Assembly: GCA_014730295.1 (NCBI GenBank) | Contig: WJIN01000345.1 | Span: 1 to 64,000, forward strand | DNA: 64,000 bases | DNA from: Promethearchaeota archaeon | GTDB lineage: Archaea > Asgardarchaeota > Lokiarchaeia > Sigynarchaeales > SOKP01 | Reading direction: 5' to 3' | Shown: positions 17,127-26,580 of the stretch, in pieces | Layout of the letters: every line of letters starts with the position of its first letter | Position numbering within the stretch: position 1 is the first letter of the stretch | Made by a program: the position numbers and the translations under genes | The notes under the pieces: model-generated | Database searches by the model: none | Told to the model about the DNA's origin: nothing | What the model saw: the letters and a program-made list of their open reading frames with translations, nothing else

Positions 17127-20100
17127 ATGAATAATATCGACGAACTTCAATTGACTTATATCCCATCAGAGTATTGGAATGACGAAAGGAGCGAATTTAT
17201 TTTAACTGATGGAAGTAAAACCATTCCATCTGAAGCAAGTTTTTTTATATTATGGCAATCAAATGGCAATTCTGTAAACGAGTTAGAAAAAAGTATAGGT
17301 CAATGTTTCTCTGAGATCCCATTAGACAAACTGCTTAACTGTCAAATTAATCTAGCTTTTATTCCAGGAAAAAACCAAAATGAACACCACTTTCTGATAA
17401 GAAAAGTAGATGCAAAAATACTTCCATTACTACCCGCTTCAAAACTATTACATCAGTTGCAGATCTTCGAGAAAGATGATTCAAAATTAGAATTTTATTA
17501 TTCCGATTCGATTAGAAGTTGGGCATTAATAACCAAATTGATCTTTGAACTGCTAAATAGAGGAAATTTTGTTCCGATTTTAGAAAAGAAAACAGAAAAA
17601 AGTTTTAAAGGTCATTGGAGGTTAATTCTCAAAGATAACTATGATCACGAGCGCTATCAAAAGATTTTACAATACGCACCATATTTTGCATATAATATTC
17701 CAGGTAATTTTATTAAAAATTCCACCTCTGAACCGAAAGATATTTATACAGAAAATTTATGGCATCCAACCTATCTTTTTTCGGATTATATTGACACGGT
17801 TGGAGATTTATTAATCCGATCCATGTTAAAAAAAGCGAAATTCAGAGAACTTTCTCAGTTTTATAATATAGATAAAATGAAAGAAAAGCGTAGAGAATAT
17901 GGTTTAAGCTGGGATTATAAGTTTCTAAAAAGTCTATTTAAAGATGAAAATAATTTTGCCATAGTGCAGTTTCATGAAACAATCGTTCCGAAATTAATAA
18001 AAAATTGGGTAAATATTGCTCAAACTTCCACCCTGAAGCATGGGATAACAATAGGCTTGAAGCTAGATTATCCCGAAGCGGATCAAGAAAAATGGCAACT
18101 TCAACCCATTCTGCACTCTCAAAAAAGCGGAAAATCATACGCTCTATCCGAGCTATGGGAGTCAGAAAAAAATGAAGAATTAGAATTCTTAAAATCTTTT
18201 GACTCACAAGAGGAATTTATAGAAATTCTTCTTAGAAGTTTAGGAACTATTTCTAAAATTTACCCTCCAAGTACACAAGCTTTAAAAGGATCATATCCCA
18301 AACCTATTTCCCTTTCCTCCTCAGATGTTATGAATTTTTTGGGGTATCCGAAAGATTTATTGATACAAAGTGGATTTAATGTTATTTTACCCGAAGTTTT
18401 CAAGAAAGGGGGAAGGCAGAGACTGTCCACTAAAATGGTAATTACTTCTAAGGAGGAAAAGCAGCGCAAAGGAATATCATCACCTACTATCCCTATGTTC
18501 CAAATTAATGAAATGATTAAGTACAAATGGGAGGTCGAACTCGGAGATGAAAAATTATCTAAAAAAGAATTAAATGAATTATTAGAAAGCGAACAACCTT
18601 TGATTAATTGGCGTGGAGATTGGATCCTTTTGGATAATCGTGATGTTGCTAACTTAAAGCAGATTTTTGAAGATTCAGATGTGAAAAGAAAACTGTCCCA
18701 ATCCGAAGGTCAGATAAATTATATGGAAGCAGTACAGTTAGGTTTAGCTGGAAAAGTTAGTATGGATGAAACTGGTCCAATATATGAAGTCCTTATTGAA
18801 GGACATTTCGAGGAAATAGTCTCAAGAATTAAATCAATGGAAAATTTTAAGGAGGTTTCACAGCCCGAAAATTTTGAGGGAGAACTACGACCATATCAAA
18901 AAACCGGATTAACATGGATGGCAAACATGTGTGCGCTTAATTTCGGTGTGTGTCTTGCGGATGATATGGGATTGGGGAAAACTATTCAAGTAATTGCGCT
19001 CCTCCAATATCTTAAACAACACTACGGTGAGGAACTAAATAGTGTTCTGGTAATTTGTCCTACTTCAGTATTATACAATTGGAAGCGAGAGATTAACAAG
19101 TTTGGTCCAGATTTAGCGGTTGAAATGCATCATGGTCCAAATCGGGTTAAAGATCCAAAAAACATTGGCACATATCTCAAGGATTTTAAAATAATATTAA
19201 CTTCCTATGGAACGATTCGGAATGATGTGTCCTTATTAGAGACCTTCCCTTTTAGCGGTGTTATAGTTGATGAATCGCAAAATATGAAGAATTATGAGGC
19301 TCAGCAAACTCAAGCAATTTATCAATTGCAGAGTCAATATCGCATCTGCTTGAGCGGTACTCCAATTGAAAATCGATTAATGGAACTTTGGACGTTATTT
19401 AACTTTTTAAATCCAGGTTTATTGGGGAATAGGAAAGAATTTCAAGAGGAGTTTGTCATCCCAATTGAACGCTTCCATAATAAGGAGGCAATTGAGAAGC
19501 TCAAGAGCATCATTTCTCCTTTCATTCTTCGGCGGGTGAAGACCGATAAATCTGTAATAACGGATCTACCTGAAAAGAATGAGATGAAAATTTATGTAGA
19601 ACTGAGTGAGACGCAGCTAAAACTATATAAGGAGCTTGTAAACGATATTTTTAATAAATTTGAAAGCGGAGAGACTAAAGAACAAGCAAAAAGCATCTTG
19701 ATATTAAGTATGCTCACCAAACTTAAACAAATTTGTAATCACCCATTTCAATATTTACACAAGGAGCTTACTCATGATATTTTGAATGAAGATTACGATA
19801 CTTTTATATCTCAATCTCCTAAACTGGAACGATTACTTGATATGCTGGATGAGGTCATAGACAAAAATGAAAAGGCTATAATATTTACGCAATTTACTCA
19901 AATGGGCGACATTATAGAAACCATTCTACAGTATAAGTACGACTTTCAAATTCTCTATTTCCATGGAAGCGTTCCGGCAGAAAAACGAAAGACTATGGTT
20001 GAGAGCTTTCAGTCGGACGCTATAGGAAGCCCGCCAATCCTAATTCTATCACTAAAAGCAGGTGGGACGGGTTTAAATCTCACAGGAGCGAATACTGTGT

Positions 20101-20345
20101 TCCATTATGACAGATGGTGGAATCCTGCAGTGGAAAGGCAAGCCACGGATCGTGCATATCGTATCGGACAAACTGAACCCGTTAATGTTTATAAATTCAT
20201 AACAATTGATACGATTGAAGAGAAAATTGACAAATTAATTCAAGAGAAAAAGGAATTAGCTGACGCGGTAATTGCCAGTGGGGAATCGTGGATATCAGAA
20301 TTAAGTGATGAGAAGATTAAAGATTTACTCTCAATAAGTAAATAA
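17127..20345 (+). CDS. SNF2-family ATPase (bacterial/archaeal HepA-like)
   Basis: About 1072 residues from the ATG at 17127, chosen because GGAG stands eight bases before it; an in-frame ATG at 17097 lacks this. The N-terminal half (about 550 residues) is the poorly defined SNF2-associated region. The ATPase core follows: LRPYQKTGLTWM, Walker A ADDMGLGKTIQ, motif II DESQ, LSGTPIENRLMELW, FILRRVKTDK, then helicase C with FHGSVPAEKR, LKAGGTGLNLTGA and DRAYRIGQ. It is expected to translocate on duplex DNA and remodel or strip bound proteins. The next gene, 20 bases on, encodes a SWIM protein, the usual partner of this subfamily. Confidence 0.93.
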   Translation: MNNIDELQLTYIPSEYWNDERSEFILTDGSKTIPSEASFFILWQSNGNSVNELEKSIGQCFSEIPLDKLLNCQINLAFIPGKNQNEHHFLIRKVDAKILPLLPASKLLHQLQIFEKDDSKLEFYYSDSIRSWALITKLIFELLNRGNFVPILEKKTEKSFKGHWRLILKDNYDHERYQKILQYAPYFAYNIPGNFIKNSTSEPKDIYTENLWHPTYLFSDYIDTVGDLLIRSMLKKAKFRELSQFYNIDKMKEKRREYGLSWDYKFLKSLFKDENNFAIVQFHETIVPKLIKNWVNIAQTSTLKHGITIGLKLDYPEADQEKWQLQPILHSQKSGKSYALSELWESEKNEELEFLKSFDSQEEFIEILLRSLGTISKIYPPSTQALKGSYPKPISLSSSDVMNFLGYPKDLLIQSGFNVILPEVFKKGGRQRLSTKMVITSKEEKQRKGISSPTIPMFQINEMIKYKWEVELGDEKLSKKELNELLESEQPLINWRGDWILLDNRDVANLKQIFEDSDVKRKLSQSEGQINYMEAVQLGLAGKVSMDETGPIYEVLIEGHFEEIVSRIKSMENFKEVSQPENFEGELRPYQKTGLTWMANMCALNFGVCLADDMGLGKTIQVIALLQYLKQHYGEELNSVLVICPTSVLYNWKREINKFGPDLAVEMHHGPNRVKDPKNIGTYLKDFKIILTSYGTIRNDVSLLETFPFSGVIVDESQNMKNYEAQQTQAIYQLQSQYRICLSGTPIENRLMELWTLFNFLNPGLLGNRKEFQEEFVIPIERFHNKEAIEKLKSIISPFILRRVKTDKSVITDLPEKNEMKIYVELSETQLKLYKELVNDIFNKFESGETKEQAKSILILSMLTKLKQICNHPFQYLHKELTHDILNEDYDTFISQSPKLERLLDMLDEVIDKNEKAIIFTQFTQMGDIIETILQYKYDFQILYFHGSVPAEKRKTMVESFQSDAIGSPPILILSLKAGGTGLNLTGANTVFHYDRWWNPAVERQATDRAYRIGQTEPVNVYKFITIDTIEEKIDKLIQEKKELADAVIASGESWISELSDEKIKDLLSISK

Positions 20346-20365
20346 AATTTAGGGAATTATCAAAA

Positions 20366-21289
20366 ATGAATGAAAGAAGAAATTTTAGACGTTCGGATAA
20401 AGAAAAGCATTACACTATGGATAAGGAAAAGAAGCACCAAGAAGTTATGCAAATCAAGCGAGATATAGTTAATTATGCAAAAACATCGTGGGGGAAACAA
20501 TGGATCCATTCGATGCTCAAAATTGGACGTCCCTATCGTATGAGGAGAGGTATTCAGTACGCTGAGGATGAAGAGCGGTTGAGCAATTTAAGAATCAACA
20601 AAGGAGAGATTTTCGCAATGGTCCAAGGGACCGCACCAACCCCTTATCGTGTGAGAATTAAATTTAAGCAAATTCCCGAAGGGGGATGGAAAACCATCAT
20701 TGAAGAACTCTCTAATTCTATTCTAAATTTAATCAATTTATTAGAGGGTAAATTATCCGAAAGTATTATAGATATTTTTGAGAAGTATAATTATTCGCTT
20801 TATCCCGACGTGTCCGAAGGGTTAAATGCTTCATGTTCTTGTCCTGATAAAGCGATTCCTTGTAAACATATCGCCGCAACAATACTCTATATCTCACGTG
20901 TCGTGGATTATAAACCCTTAATTTTACTAAAATTGAGAGGGAAAACAAAAAACGAACTTTTATCCGAACTAAAATTGGGTAAGGAGGTTGGACATATTGA
21001 GAGGAAGGAGGCGGAAGTAAAAAAAGAAAAATGGAAAAAAGATAAAGTGTTTTCTTTTGATATTCCGAAGATTAATATAGATGAATTTAGAGACGAGGCT
21101 CAATTAAAAGGTAAATTGGAGGAAATTGATTTCCAATTCCGAAAACCAGGAAAAATAATAGAAACATTAGAAAATCTGGGTCTCCCGCCTAATTTGGAAC
21201 ATCCGAAACCATTTGCGATTGTAATAGAAAAAATATATGAAACAATAACAAAAATGGCGTATGAATTATCCATGAAATCTAATCGATAA
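20366..21289 (+). CDS. SWIM zinc-finger protein, SNF2 partner
   Basis: 307 residues. The SWIM motif CSCPDKAIPCKHIAA (CxC...CxH) lies at about 153-168 and is followed by a helix, as in SWIM proteins that bind nucleic acid or protein. Both flanks are charged, and the N-terminus SWGKQWIHSML is typical of archaeal and bacterial SWIM proteins next to SNF2 ATPases. It is 20 bases downstream of the SNF2 gene in the same direction, so they are probably co-transcribed and act as one complex. The exact DNA transaction is not known. Confidence 0.88.
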   Translation: MNERRNFRRSDKEKHYTMDKEKKHQEVMQIKRDIVNYAKTSWGKQWIHSMLKIGRPYRMRRGIQYAEDEERLSNLRINKGEIFAMVQGTAPTPYRVRIKFKQIPEGGWKTIIEELSNSILNLINLLEGKLSESIIDIFEKYNYSLYPDVSEGLNASCSCPDKAIPCKHIAATILYISRVVDYKPLILLKLRGKTKNELLSELKLGKEVGHIERKEAEVKKEKWKKDKVFSFDIPKINIDEFRDEAQLKGKLEEIDFQFRKPGKIIETLENLGLPPNLEHPKPFAIVIEKIYETITKMAYELSMKSNR

Positions 21290-21432
21290 TGCCCCCATTT
21301 AGTCAAGTCTCACAGAGATTACAGTGGTTTATTTAGTTGTCAACATAATTTCTGAAGATATTACAAGTCTTTAAACTACGTGCACTTTTTCAGGACCACC
21401 ATTATATGTTAGATATCCCATTTAGAATTCAA

Positions 21433-21613
21433 TTAAAAATCATCTCTCTTCATATTTACTACGTGAGCGGCTTTAGAAAGAGTCACTTTTCCTTCGAAAT
21501 ATAATTCGAAACTCCATAAAGTAAAATTTCTATTGGATTCTTTTAGAATTTAATCCAAACAAATTCAGCACTTCTATTGGCGGGTAAACACTAACTTTTA
21601 AGCTTAGACTCAA
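21433..21613 (-). pseudogene. UPF0175-type antitoxin remnant, frameshifted
   Basis: From a TTG at 21613 one minus-strand frame reads SLKVSVYPPIEVLNLFGLN then SKRIQ and stops. The next frame continues ESNRNFTLWSFELYFEGK then VTLSKAAHVVNMKRDDF and stops. Joined, this follows the UPF0175 antitoxin pattern: strand 'vsvrlP.eil..lgl', then 'elY.eGkvtLskAA.va.m.rdeF'. A further out-of-frame tail down to about 21371 (MGYLTYNGGPEKV) may be the old C-terminus. UPF0175 proteins usually pair with a PIN/DUF3368 toxin, which I do not find. Two frame breaks make this a decayed locus unless the assembly is wrong. Confidence 0.55.
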
Positions 21614-21743
21614 ATCTTAATTGTGGGAAGAGATTTAAACAGTCATTCTCCTAAATTGAAAGGAAAAGATCAAATATGTAATGAATTTGAAAAAGCGGGA
21701 AACTCTCAACGCAGATATAATGCAATAATAGTTGCTAATTTTC

Positions 21744-21905
21744 CTAATCTTGTTTTTTTTCTCTTAAACTCATATGATAATTTTTCAAGATGCGGTCCCA
21801 TTTATCGGCAAGCTCATCATTCCCAACTCTTCTGAATAGTATAATAGAACGGTCTAATAAATCTGCGATATTATCTTCATATTTTGAAGGTGGTGAACCT
21901 ATCAT
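21744..21905 (-). CDS. Small hypothetical protein, 53 aa
   Basis: A minus-strand ATG at 21905 opens 53 codons ending in TAG at 21744: MIGSPPSKYEDNIADLLDRS continuing as a charged amphipathic helical protein ending SLREKKQD. The composition looks coding (balanced hydrophobics in helical spacing), and an in-frame stop closes the frame four codons upstream of the ATG. It lies 130 bases upstream of the antitoxin remnant on the same strand. No family recognised. Confidence 0.4.
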   Translation of the reverse strand: MIGSPPSKYEDNIADLLDRSIILFRRVGNDELADKWDRILKNYHMSLREKKQD

Positions 21906-22078
21906 ACATTCTAGTTAGGTATAGGATATTAATAAAGGTTGTATTATCATAATATTGCCACAATCATAAAAAAATTCATTAATTTGATAGGCACTTAACA
22001 ACATTAAATAGATATTTTTATTAAATATCATTTCAATAATAAAGTTATAACAAGAGTTAATAGAAATCTGTGATAAGA

Positions 22079-23035
22079 ATGGAACGTCAACTCAACGCCT
22101 TATTAAATAATTATATGAACAGCTTGAAGGGAGTCATCGCTGTCGCTTTAGTCGATAAGGATGGGCTAATTATTGCTTCTGAGACCAAAGAAGAAGCACA
22201 AGAGAACTCTGATACCGTTATTGGAGTATTATCTGCCATCCTTGATGAATATATTGAACGAATAAAAAGAGAATTTGAAACAGAGAGCTCATTTTTCAAT
22301 ATCACTACTACGGGTGATAAGAAATTTTCGTTTTGTTCCCAAGGAGAAAAAACGATACTCACAACGCTTGCAACTCCAGATACCGGAGATATTGAATTAA
22401 AAGTGCTTTCCGAGCATGTCGCAGGGAAAGCTGAGCTATTAATTGGAGGAAAGGAAAATGTATCTACAGAAATCCCTCAAATAATTAAGGTTTTATCTCA
22501 GACAAGAGGCGGGAAACTCCCGGAGGGAGAATATTCAACAAAGCTCATTTTAACAGGAGATTGGAAAGTTGGCAAAACTTCCTTAATTCGACGATTTGTC
22601 GAAAACAAATTTAAGGATGAATATATTTCTACGATTGGAGTCGATATTACGAAGCATGTGGTTGATTTAACTGAAGAGACTAAGATTAATTTCATAATCT
22701 GGGACGTGGGAGGACAAAATCTTGCGCCATATCGTAAAAGATTTTATGAAGGGGCGAATTGTGCAATGATAGTTGTGGATCGGACACGAAAAGAAACTTT
22801 AGAAAATATCGAAAAATGGGTGGAAGATATTAAAGAATCAGTAAAAAGTCGTATCCCCATAATTATTGTTGCGAATAAAAGTGATTTAATCAATGAAATC
22901 GTTATAAGTGAGGAGGATGTACGAAACGCGGCTAATGAACATGGATATAATTATATTATCACTTCTGCAAAGACAGGAGAGAACGTGAATGATGCCTTTT
23001 CTTACATCGCTTATAAATTCTTAGAGAGAATATAA
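22079..23035 (+). CDS. Roadblock/LC7 domain fused to a Ras-like small GTPase
   Basis: 318 residues from the ATG at 22079; a GTG three codons earlier is the alternative. Residues about 1-115 form a roadblock/LC7 domain (GVIAVALVDKDGLIIAS, then the central helix and strands). After a short linker a complete Ras-family G domain follows: G1 GDWKVGKTS near residue 160, a switch I Thr in YISTIGVD, G3 WDVGGQ, G4 NKSD near 265 and G5 TSAK near 294. Gln in G3 and the standard NKxD suggest normal GTP hydrolysis and binding. There is no C-terminal Cys for prenylation. In bacteria the roadblock protein MglB regulates the GTPase MglA in trans; here the two are in one chain, so self-regulation is a fair inference. 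Confidence 0.92.
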   Translation: MERQLNALLNNYMNSLKGVIAVALVDKDGLIIASETKEEAQENSDTVIGVLSAILDEYIERIKREFETESSFFNITTTGDKKFSFCSQGEKTILTTLATPDTGDIELKVLSEHVAGKAELLIGGKENVSTEIPQIIKVLSQTRGGKLPEGEYSTKLILTGDWKVGKTSLIRRFVENKFKDEYISTIGVDITKHVVDLTEETKINFIIWDVGGQNLAPYRKRFYEGANCAMIVVDRTRKETLENIEKWVEDIKESVKSRIPIIIVANKSDLINEIVISEEDVRNAANEHGYNYIITSAKTGENVNDAFSYIAYKFLERI

Positions 23036-23260
23036 TCAATTATCAAATCTTTACATATAATTAGCCTTTTATTTTAGATCTGAGTGAAGTCATTCTTATA
23101 TATTTTCTATTAATAAAAGAAATTTTTAGAACAGACTGTTAATTTAATATAATAAATTCCATTACAAACTATGAATTAATACTACGGAGGTTGAGATAAA
23201 ATAGTCCTAAAAGTCTCATTCAATGATGTCCTCGCCACTTGAAATACATCGGGATACCTT

Positions 23261-24127
23261 ATGGGCTTCTCGCTAAAAGAACTTACATATAAAGGAAAAT
23301 ATCTACTATATCTAACGGAACAAGAATATGCAGGTCCTTGGTTCAGCTTTAAAATGCACGGAAAAAAAGTCGGAACCGTCCCCGTGATATTAAAAAATAT
23401 TGAGCCCACCCCAATTTACAAATTAGTAAATAGTCGAAAGGGGAAACATATTGACAGAATCACCTTAGATTTTGATATTCAAGAATATTTGAAAAAATTG
23501 ATCGCCCAAGGCGACTTGGAACCGCTAAATTTCAAAAAAGAAAACCCTTATATTCGATTATATGTGGATATCTTTTCAAAACCGATGGTACCTTATATAA
23601 ACACCTTTTTCACGTTTAAGAATATCTCTGATTACGATCTAATTGATTTTAATATATATTTCATATTCGATTTTGATATCAACGGGCTTCAAGGATTTGA
23701 CAATGATTTATCGGGTTATGATAAGGAACACGATATTATTTATCAATACGACAACACTGGACTCTATGCAGGATTTTCTCCAATATCCCGCTCAACCAAT
23801 TACGAAACTGTGTTGACGAATGATTTCCACATAGATCAAGATAAATTAGATCTTTCCAGCACTTTACACGATAAACCTGCGGAAATATTATCAGCGCTAC
23901 AGATCGAGTTTAAAACGCTTGAACCACAGCAAACATTTCAAACCGCATTAACCATTTCAGGAGGGGTTGGCAAGGAGGAGCTTTTTGATAATATAAACCA
24001 TGGCAAAAGGAGCGCTTATAAATTCCTTAGTCAAGTCAATAGAAATGTTAAATCTAAACTCAGAAATCAACAAGAAGAAGCCTTTATAAAAATCAATGAA
24101 CAAAGGTCTAAGAATTGCGGAAAATAA
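23261..24127 (+). CDS. Unknown beta-rich protein, 288 aa
   Basis: No family recognised. The chain is almost all beta: repeated alternating hydrophobic strands with aromatic and Asp-rich stretches (NIYFIFDFDINGLQGFD, YDNTGLYAGFSPISR), then a short helical, basic C-terminus. There is no signal peptide or membrane helix. The pattern would suit a beta-sandwich of the carbohydrate-processing kind, but that is a guess. In the same frame 20 bases before the ATG lies a TGA, preceded by 13 plausible codons and a strong GGAGG, so the true 5' end is uncertain. Confidence 0.7.
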   Translation: MGFSLKELTYKGKYLLYLTEQEYAGPWFSFKMHGKKVGTVPVILKNIEPTPIYKLVNSRKGKHIDRITLDFDIQEYLKKLIAQGDLEPLNFKKENPYIRLYVDIFSKPMVPYINTFFTFKNISDYDLIDFNIYFIFDFDINGLQGFDNDLSGYDKEHDIIYQYDNTGLYAGFSPISRSTNYETVLTNDFHIDQDKLDLSSTLHDKPAEILSALQIEFKTLEPQQTFQTALTISGGVGKEELFDNINHGKRSAYKFLSQVNRNVKSKLRNQQEEAFIKINEQRSKNCGK

Positions 24128-24220
24128 TTAAAATGATGATTCAAATAAGAAAATTTTCAAAGAGTTATTTGATGAATGCCTTGCCCAGGTTAAATTTCCG
24201 ATTCTATTTTTCTAATTATT

Positions 24221-25921
24221 TTAAACTTTAGGAATTTCAAAGATAAATTTACTCCCTTTTGAATAATCTTCTTTAACTCGGTTTTCTACCCAAATCTCTC
24301 CTTTATATAGATCGATAATTCTCTTCACTAATGATAAACCTAAGCCTAATCCTTCCAATTTTTTTCTATTATAATATGCTCGAATAAAAAGTTGTTCTTT
24401 TCGCGGATCTTGAATACCCATACCATTATCGATAAATTCCAACCTGACAAATTTGTTTCCGTCTTGCTCAATTTCGAATACATTAATCGTTATCTGAATT
24501 TTTTGATTATTATTATGCTTAATTGAGTTTATCATAAGATTCTCAAATAAATCCTCTAACAGTTCATTAGCCTTAATTTTCAAACCTTTCTTTTTACAAT
24601 TTATTTCAATTGATAGAGGTCGTTTGGTGAAGACTTTTGTGATATTCTCAACACATTGCTCCAATATCGGGAGAACTTCCATTGTTTTTAGGCCCATCTC
24701 TTCGTGAGTAATTTTGGAGAGTTTTTTAATATTTAATACTAATCTTTGTCCTCTATCAATTTGATCTTTAACAATTCCTAAGTTTTCAATGGTTTCACTT
24801 TGGTCAGTATTCCGCTTTAAATGAAATTCAATTAATTGAAGTCCAGTGAGGATTCCTTGTAAAATATTTCTAATATCGTGGGCGAACAAATCCTTGTAAA
24901 ATTCGGCTCGATTGAATGCTTTCTGATATTTTTTTTTTGATTTTCGTAGAGCTTTTTCTGTCTTTTTCCGTTCAGTAATGTTCCGAGCAACGCAATGGAT
25001 TCCTATAATCTCCCCATCTTCGATAATTGGTACTGAATTAACTTCTAGAGGTATTTTCTTCCCATCGGGAAGCTTGGCCTCGATTTCATAGATTAAATGG
25101 CTCATATCTCCTTTATCTCGAAGTTCTGATCTTCTTAATAGGGGCGATCTATCAGTTTTAGGCACGAATTTTAATACATTTTTCCCTATTATCTCTTCTT
25201 TCTTCAGAGTGAGAAAATTTTCCATAGCTTTATTGAGATAAATAAAATTACCTTCTAAATCATGTGCATAAATTAAATCTCTCGCATTATTACTCAATAA
25301 GCGATATTTTTTTTCCGATTTCTGTAAGTCTTTATTAGATTTTTTCTTTTCTTTCTCCAAATTAATGCTATAAATGCCATAAGCTAACTCTTTTGATATC
25401 TCGTCTAATTTTTCACTCACTTTATTGAGATTGTGAGTATTTTTCTTAATAAAGGTATAGAGTACCCCATACAAATTTCGTTGGTATTTCAGGTAAGAGA
25501 GGTTTATTTGGTAGTTTTCATTATATTCAGTTAAGGGACAGTCTGTGCAAAATTTTGAATCCTTTGGGATGATAAAACCTTTTCCATTACTAAGTGTTTC
25601 GGAAAGACACTTCGGAACTCCGCCTCTCTCAAAAATCTCTTCTAATGCACTAAAAAATTCACTCTCTTGATTATCGAAATGGATAACTTCAAAATTATTT
25701 TTTCCATCTTTTAGCAATCCAAAAGAGAGTCTGAATATAGAACTTGATTCAAGAAGCGCGCATGAATTTTTGATTAACTCACTTGAATCCTCCTCAAGCA
25801 TTATCAATCGGTTAATCCTAACTTGAATTTTTAATAAAATATTTTCATAATATAACTCCTTATTCCGAGCTTCAAGGTTATTGATTACCTTTTCTGAGCT
25901 ATTGCTCTTCAAATTTGACAT
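24221..25921 (-). CDS. Soluble PAS histidine kinase
   Basis: 566 residues without membrane helices. It has an N-terminal coiled segment, a GAF/MEDS-like sensor region (about 30-190) holding CTDCPL, and a PAS domain (about 205-320) beginning KYRLLSNNARDLIYAHD with a PAC tail ending ARNITERKK. A dimerisation helix with the phospho-accepting His in HDIRNILQG (near 346) and a HATPase domain follow, with N box NLMINSIKHN, DNGMGI and GLGLGLSLVK. It should autophosphorylate in response to a cytosolic signal. The CTDC motif may bind metal or respond to redox. No response regulator is adjacent. Confidence 0.92.
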   Translation of the reverse strand: MSNLKSNSSEKVINNLEARNKELYYENILLKIQVRINRLIMLEEDSSELIKNSCALLESSSIFRLSFGLLKDGKNNFEVIHFDNQESEFFSALEEIFERGGVPKCLSETLSNGKGFIIPKDSKFCTDCPLTEYNENYQINLSYLKYQRNLYGVLYTFIKKNTHNLNKVSEKLDEISKELAYGIYSINLEKEKKKSNKDLQKSEKKYRLLSNNARDLIYAHDLEGNFIYLNKAMENFLTLKKEEIIGKNVLKFVPKTDRSPLLRRSELRDKGDMSHLIYEIEAKLPDGKKIPLEVNSVPIIEDGEIIGIHCVARNITERKKTEKALRKSKKKYQKAFNRAEFYKDLFAHDIRNILQGILTGLQLIEFHLKRNTDQSETIENLGIVKDQIDRGQRLVLNIKKLSKITHEEMGLKTMEVLPILEQCVENITKVFTKRPLSIEINCKKKGLKIKANELLEDLFENLMINSIKHNNNQKIQITINVFEIEQDGNKFVRLEFIDNGMGIQDPRKEQLFIRAYYNRKKLEGLGLGLSLVKRIIDLYKGEIWVENRVKEDYSKGSKFIFEIPKV

Positions 25922-26103
25922 TAATGAATTTTTGATTAAGATGTAGCTTTATAGGTTTCTGCAAATAATAAAAAAATCATTTTTGCAAACATCAAATATA
26001 TTCTATATAACTAAAATAAATTCAAATTAATTAACTTCAACCTAATATTTGATTAGCTTTTATACGGTTTAATCACATTTCTCTAAGATCAAATTCAATA
26101 TAA

Positions 26104-26580
26104 TTATCTTCTTAAAGTTCCAATTATCGCATCGTCGTCCATTAAAAAATCTAAAACATCAATTGGATTGGTAAAAACAAGATCAGAATTTAAGAGACTT
26201 TCTATAGTTGCTCCTTCGCTTCCGATAATTAATATCCCAATAATCGAGTTTTTGAGCATTAGGGAATCGTTATTGCCGTTTCCTATCGCAATAGTCTCAT
26301 TTTTTCCTAATTTATCTAATTGATAATTTTTCGCTTGCGACTCTGAAATGTCTTTAGGTGTTATTTTAATAAATTTCACTTGAAGTCTATTAGCAATTTC
26401 TTCTAAATTTCCTCTAGTATCGGCAGATACTAAAAAAATATTATAGATTTCTTTTAATTTCTGAAATCTTTCGTTTAAATCTTCTGAAATATTCCCAAAA
26501 AATTGAACTGTCCCATTCACATCGAATAATATATTTCTAATCAAGATCTCTCCAAAATTAGGAATGTATAATTTTTTCAT
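26104..26580 (-). CDS. HAD-family protein, soluble P-type-ATPase-like (COG4087 type)
   Basis: 158 residues. Motif I is FDVNGTV with nucleophile Asp20, but the second Asp usual in HAD phosphatases is Asn22. Motif II is the Ser in VSADTRG, and motif IV is GNGNND in place of the common GDGxND. There is no cap domain. This matches small soluble proteins resembling the P domain of P-type ATPases, whose motif (DKTGT) also lacks the second Asp. Such proteins may keep a phospho-aspartate or act weakly as phosphatases. Monocistronic; physiological substrate unknown. Confidence 0.8.
   Translation of the reverse strand: MKKLYIPNFGEILIRNILFDVNGTVQFFGNISEDLNERFQKLKEIYNIFLVSADTRGNLEEIANRLQVKFIKITPKDISESQAKNYQLDKLGKNETIAIGNGNNDSLMLKNSIIGILIIGSEGATIESLLNSDLVFTNPIDVLDFLMDDDAIIGTLRR

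Noticed and set aside
21623..21835. Plus-strand 70-codon frame
   Set aside because: No ribosome site, composition unlike neighbours, and it covers the upstream region of the antitoxin remnant and the more plausible minus-strand 53-aa ORF.
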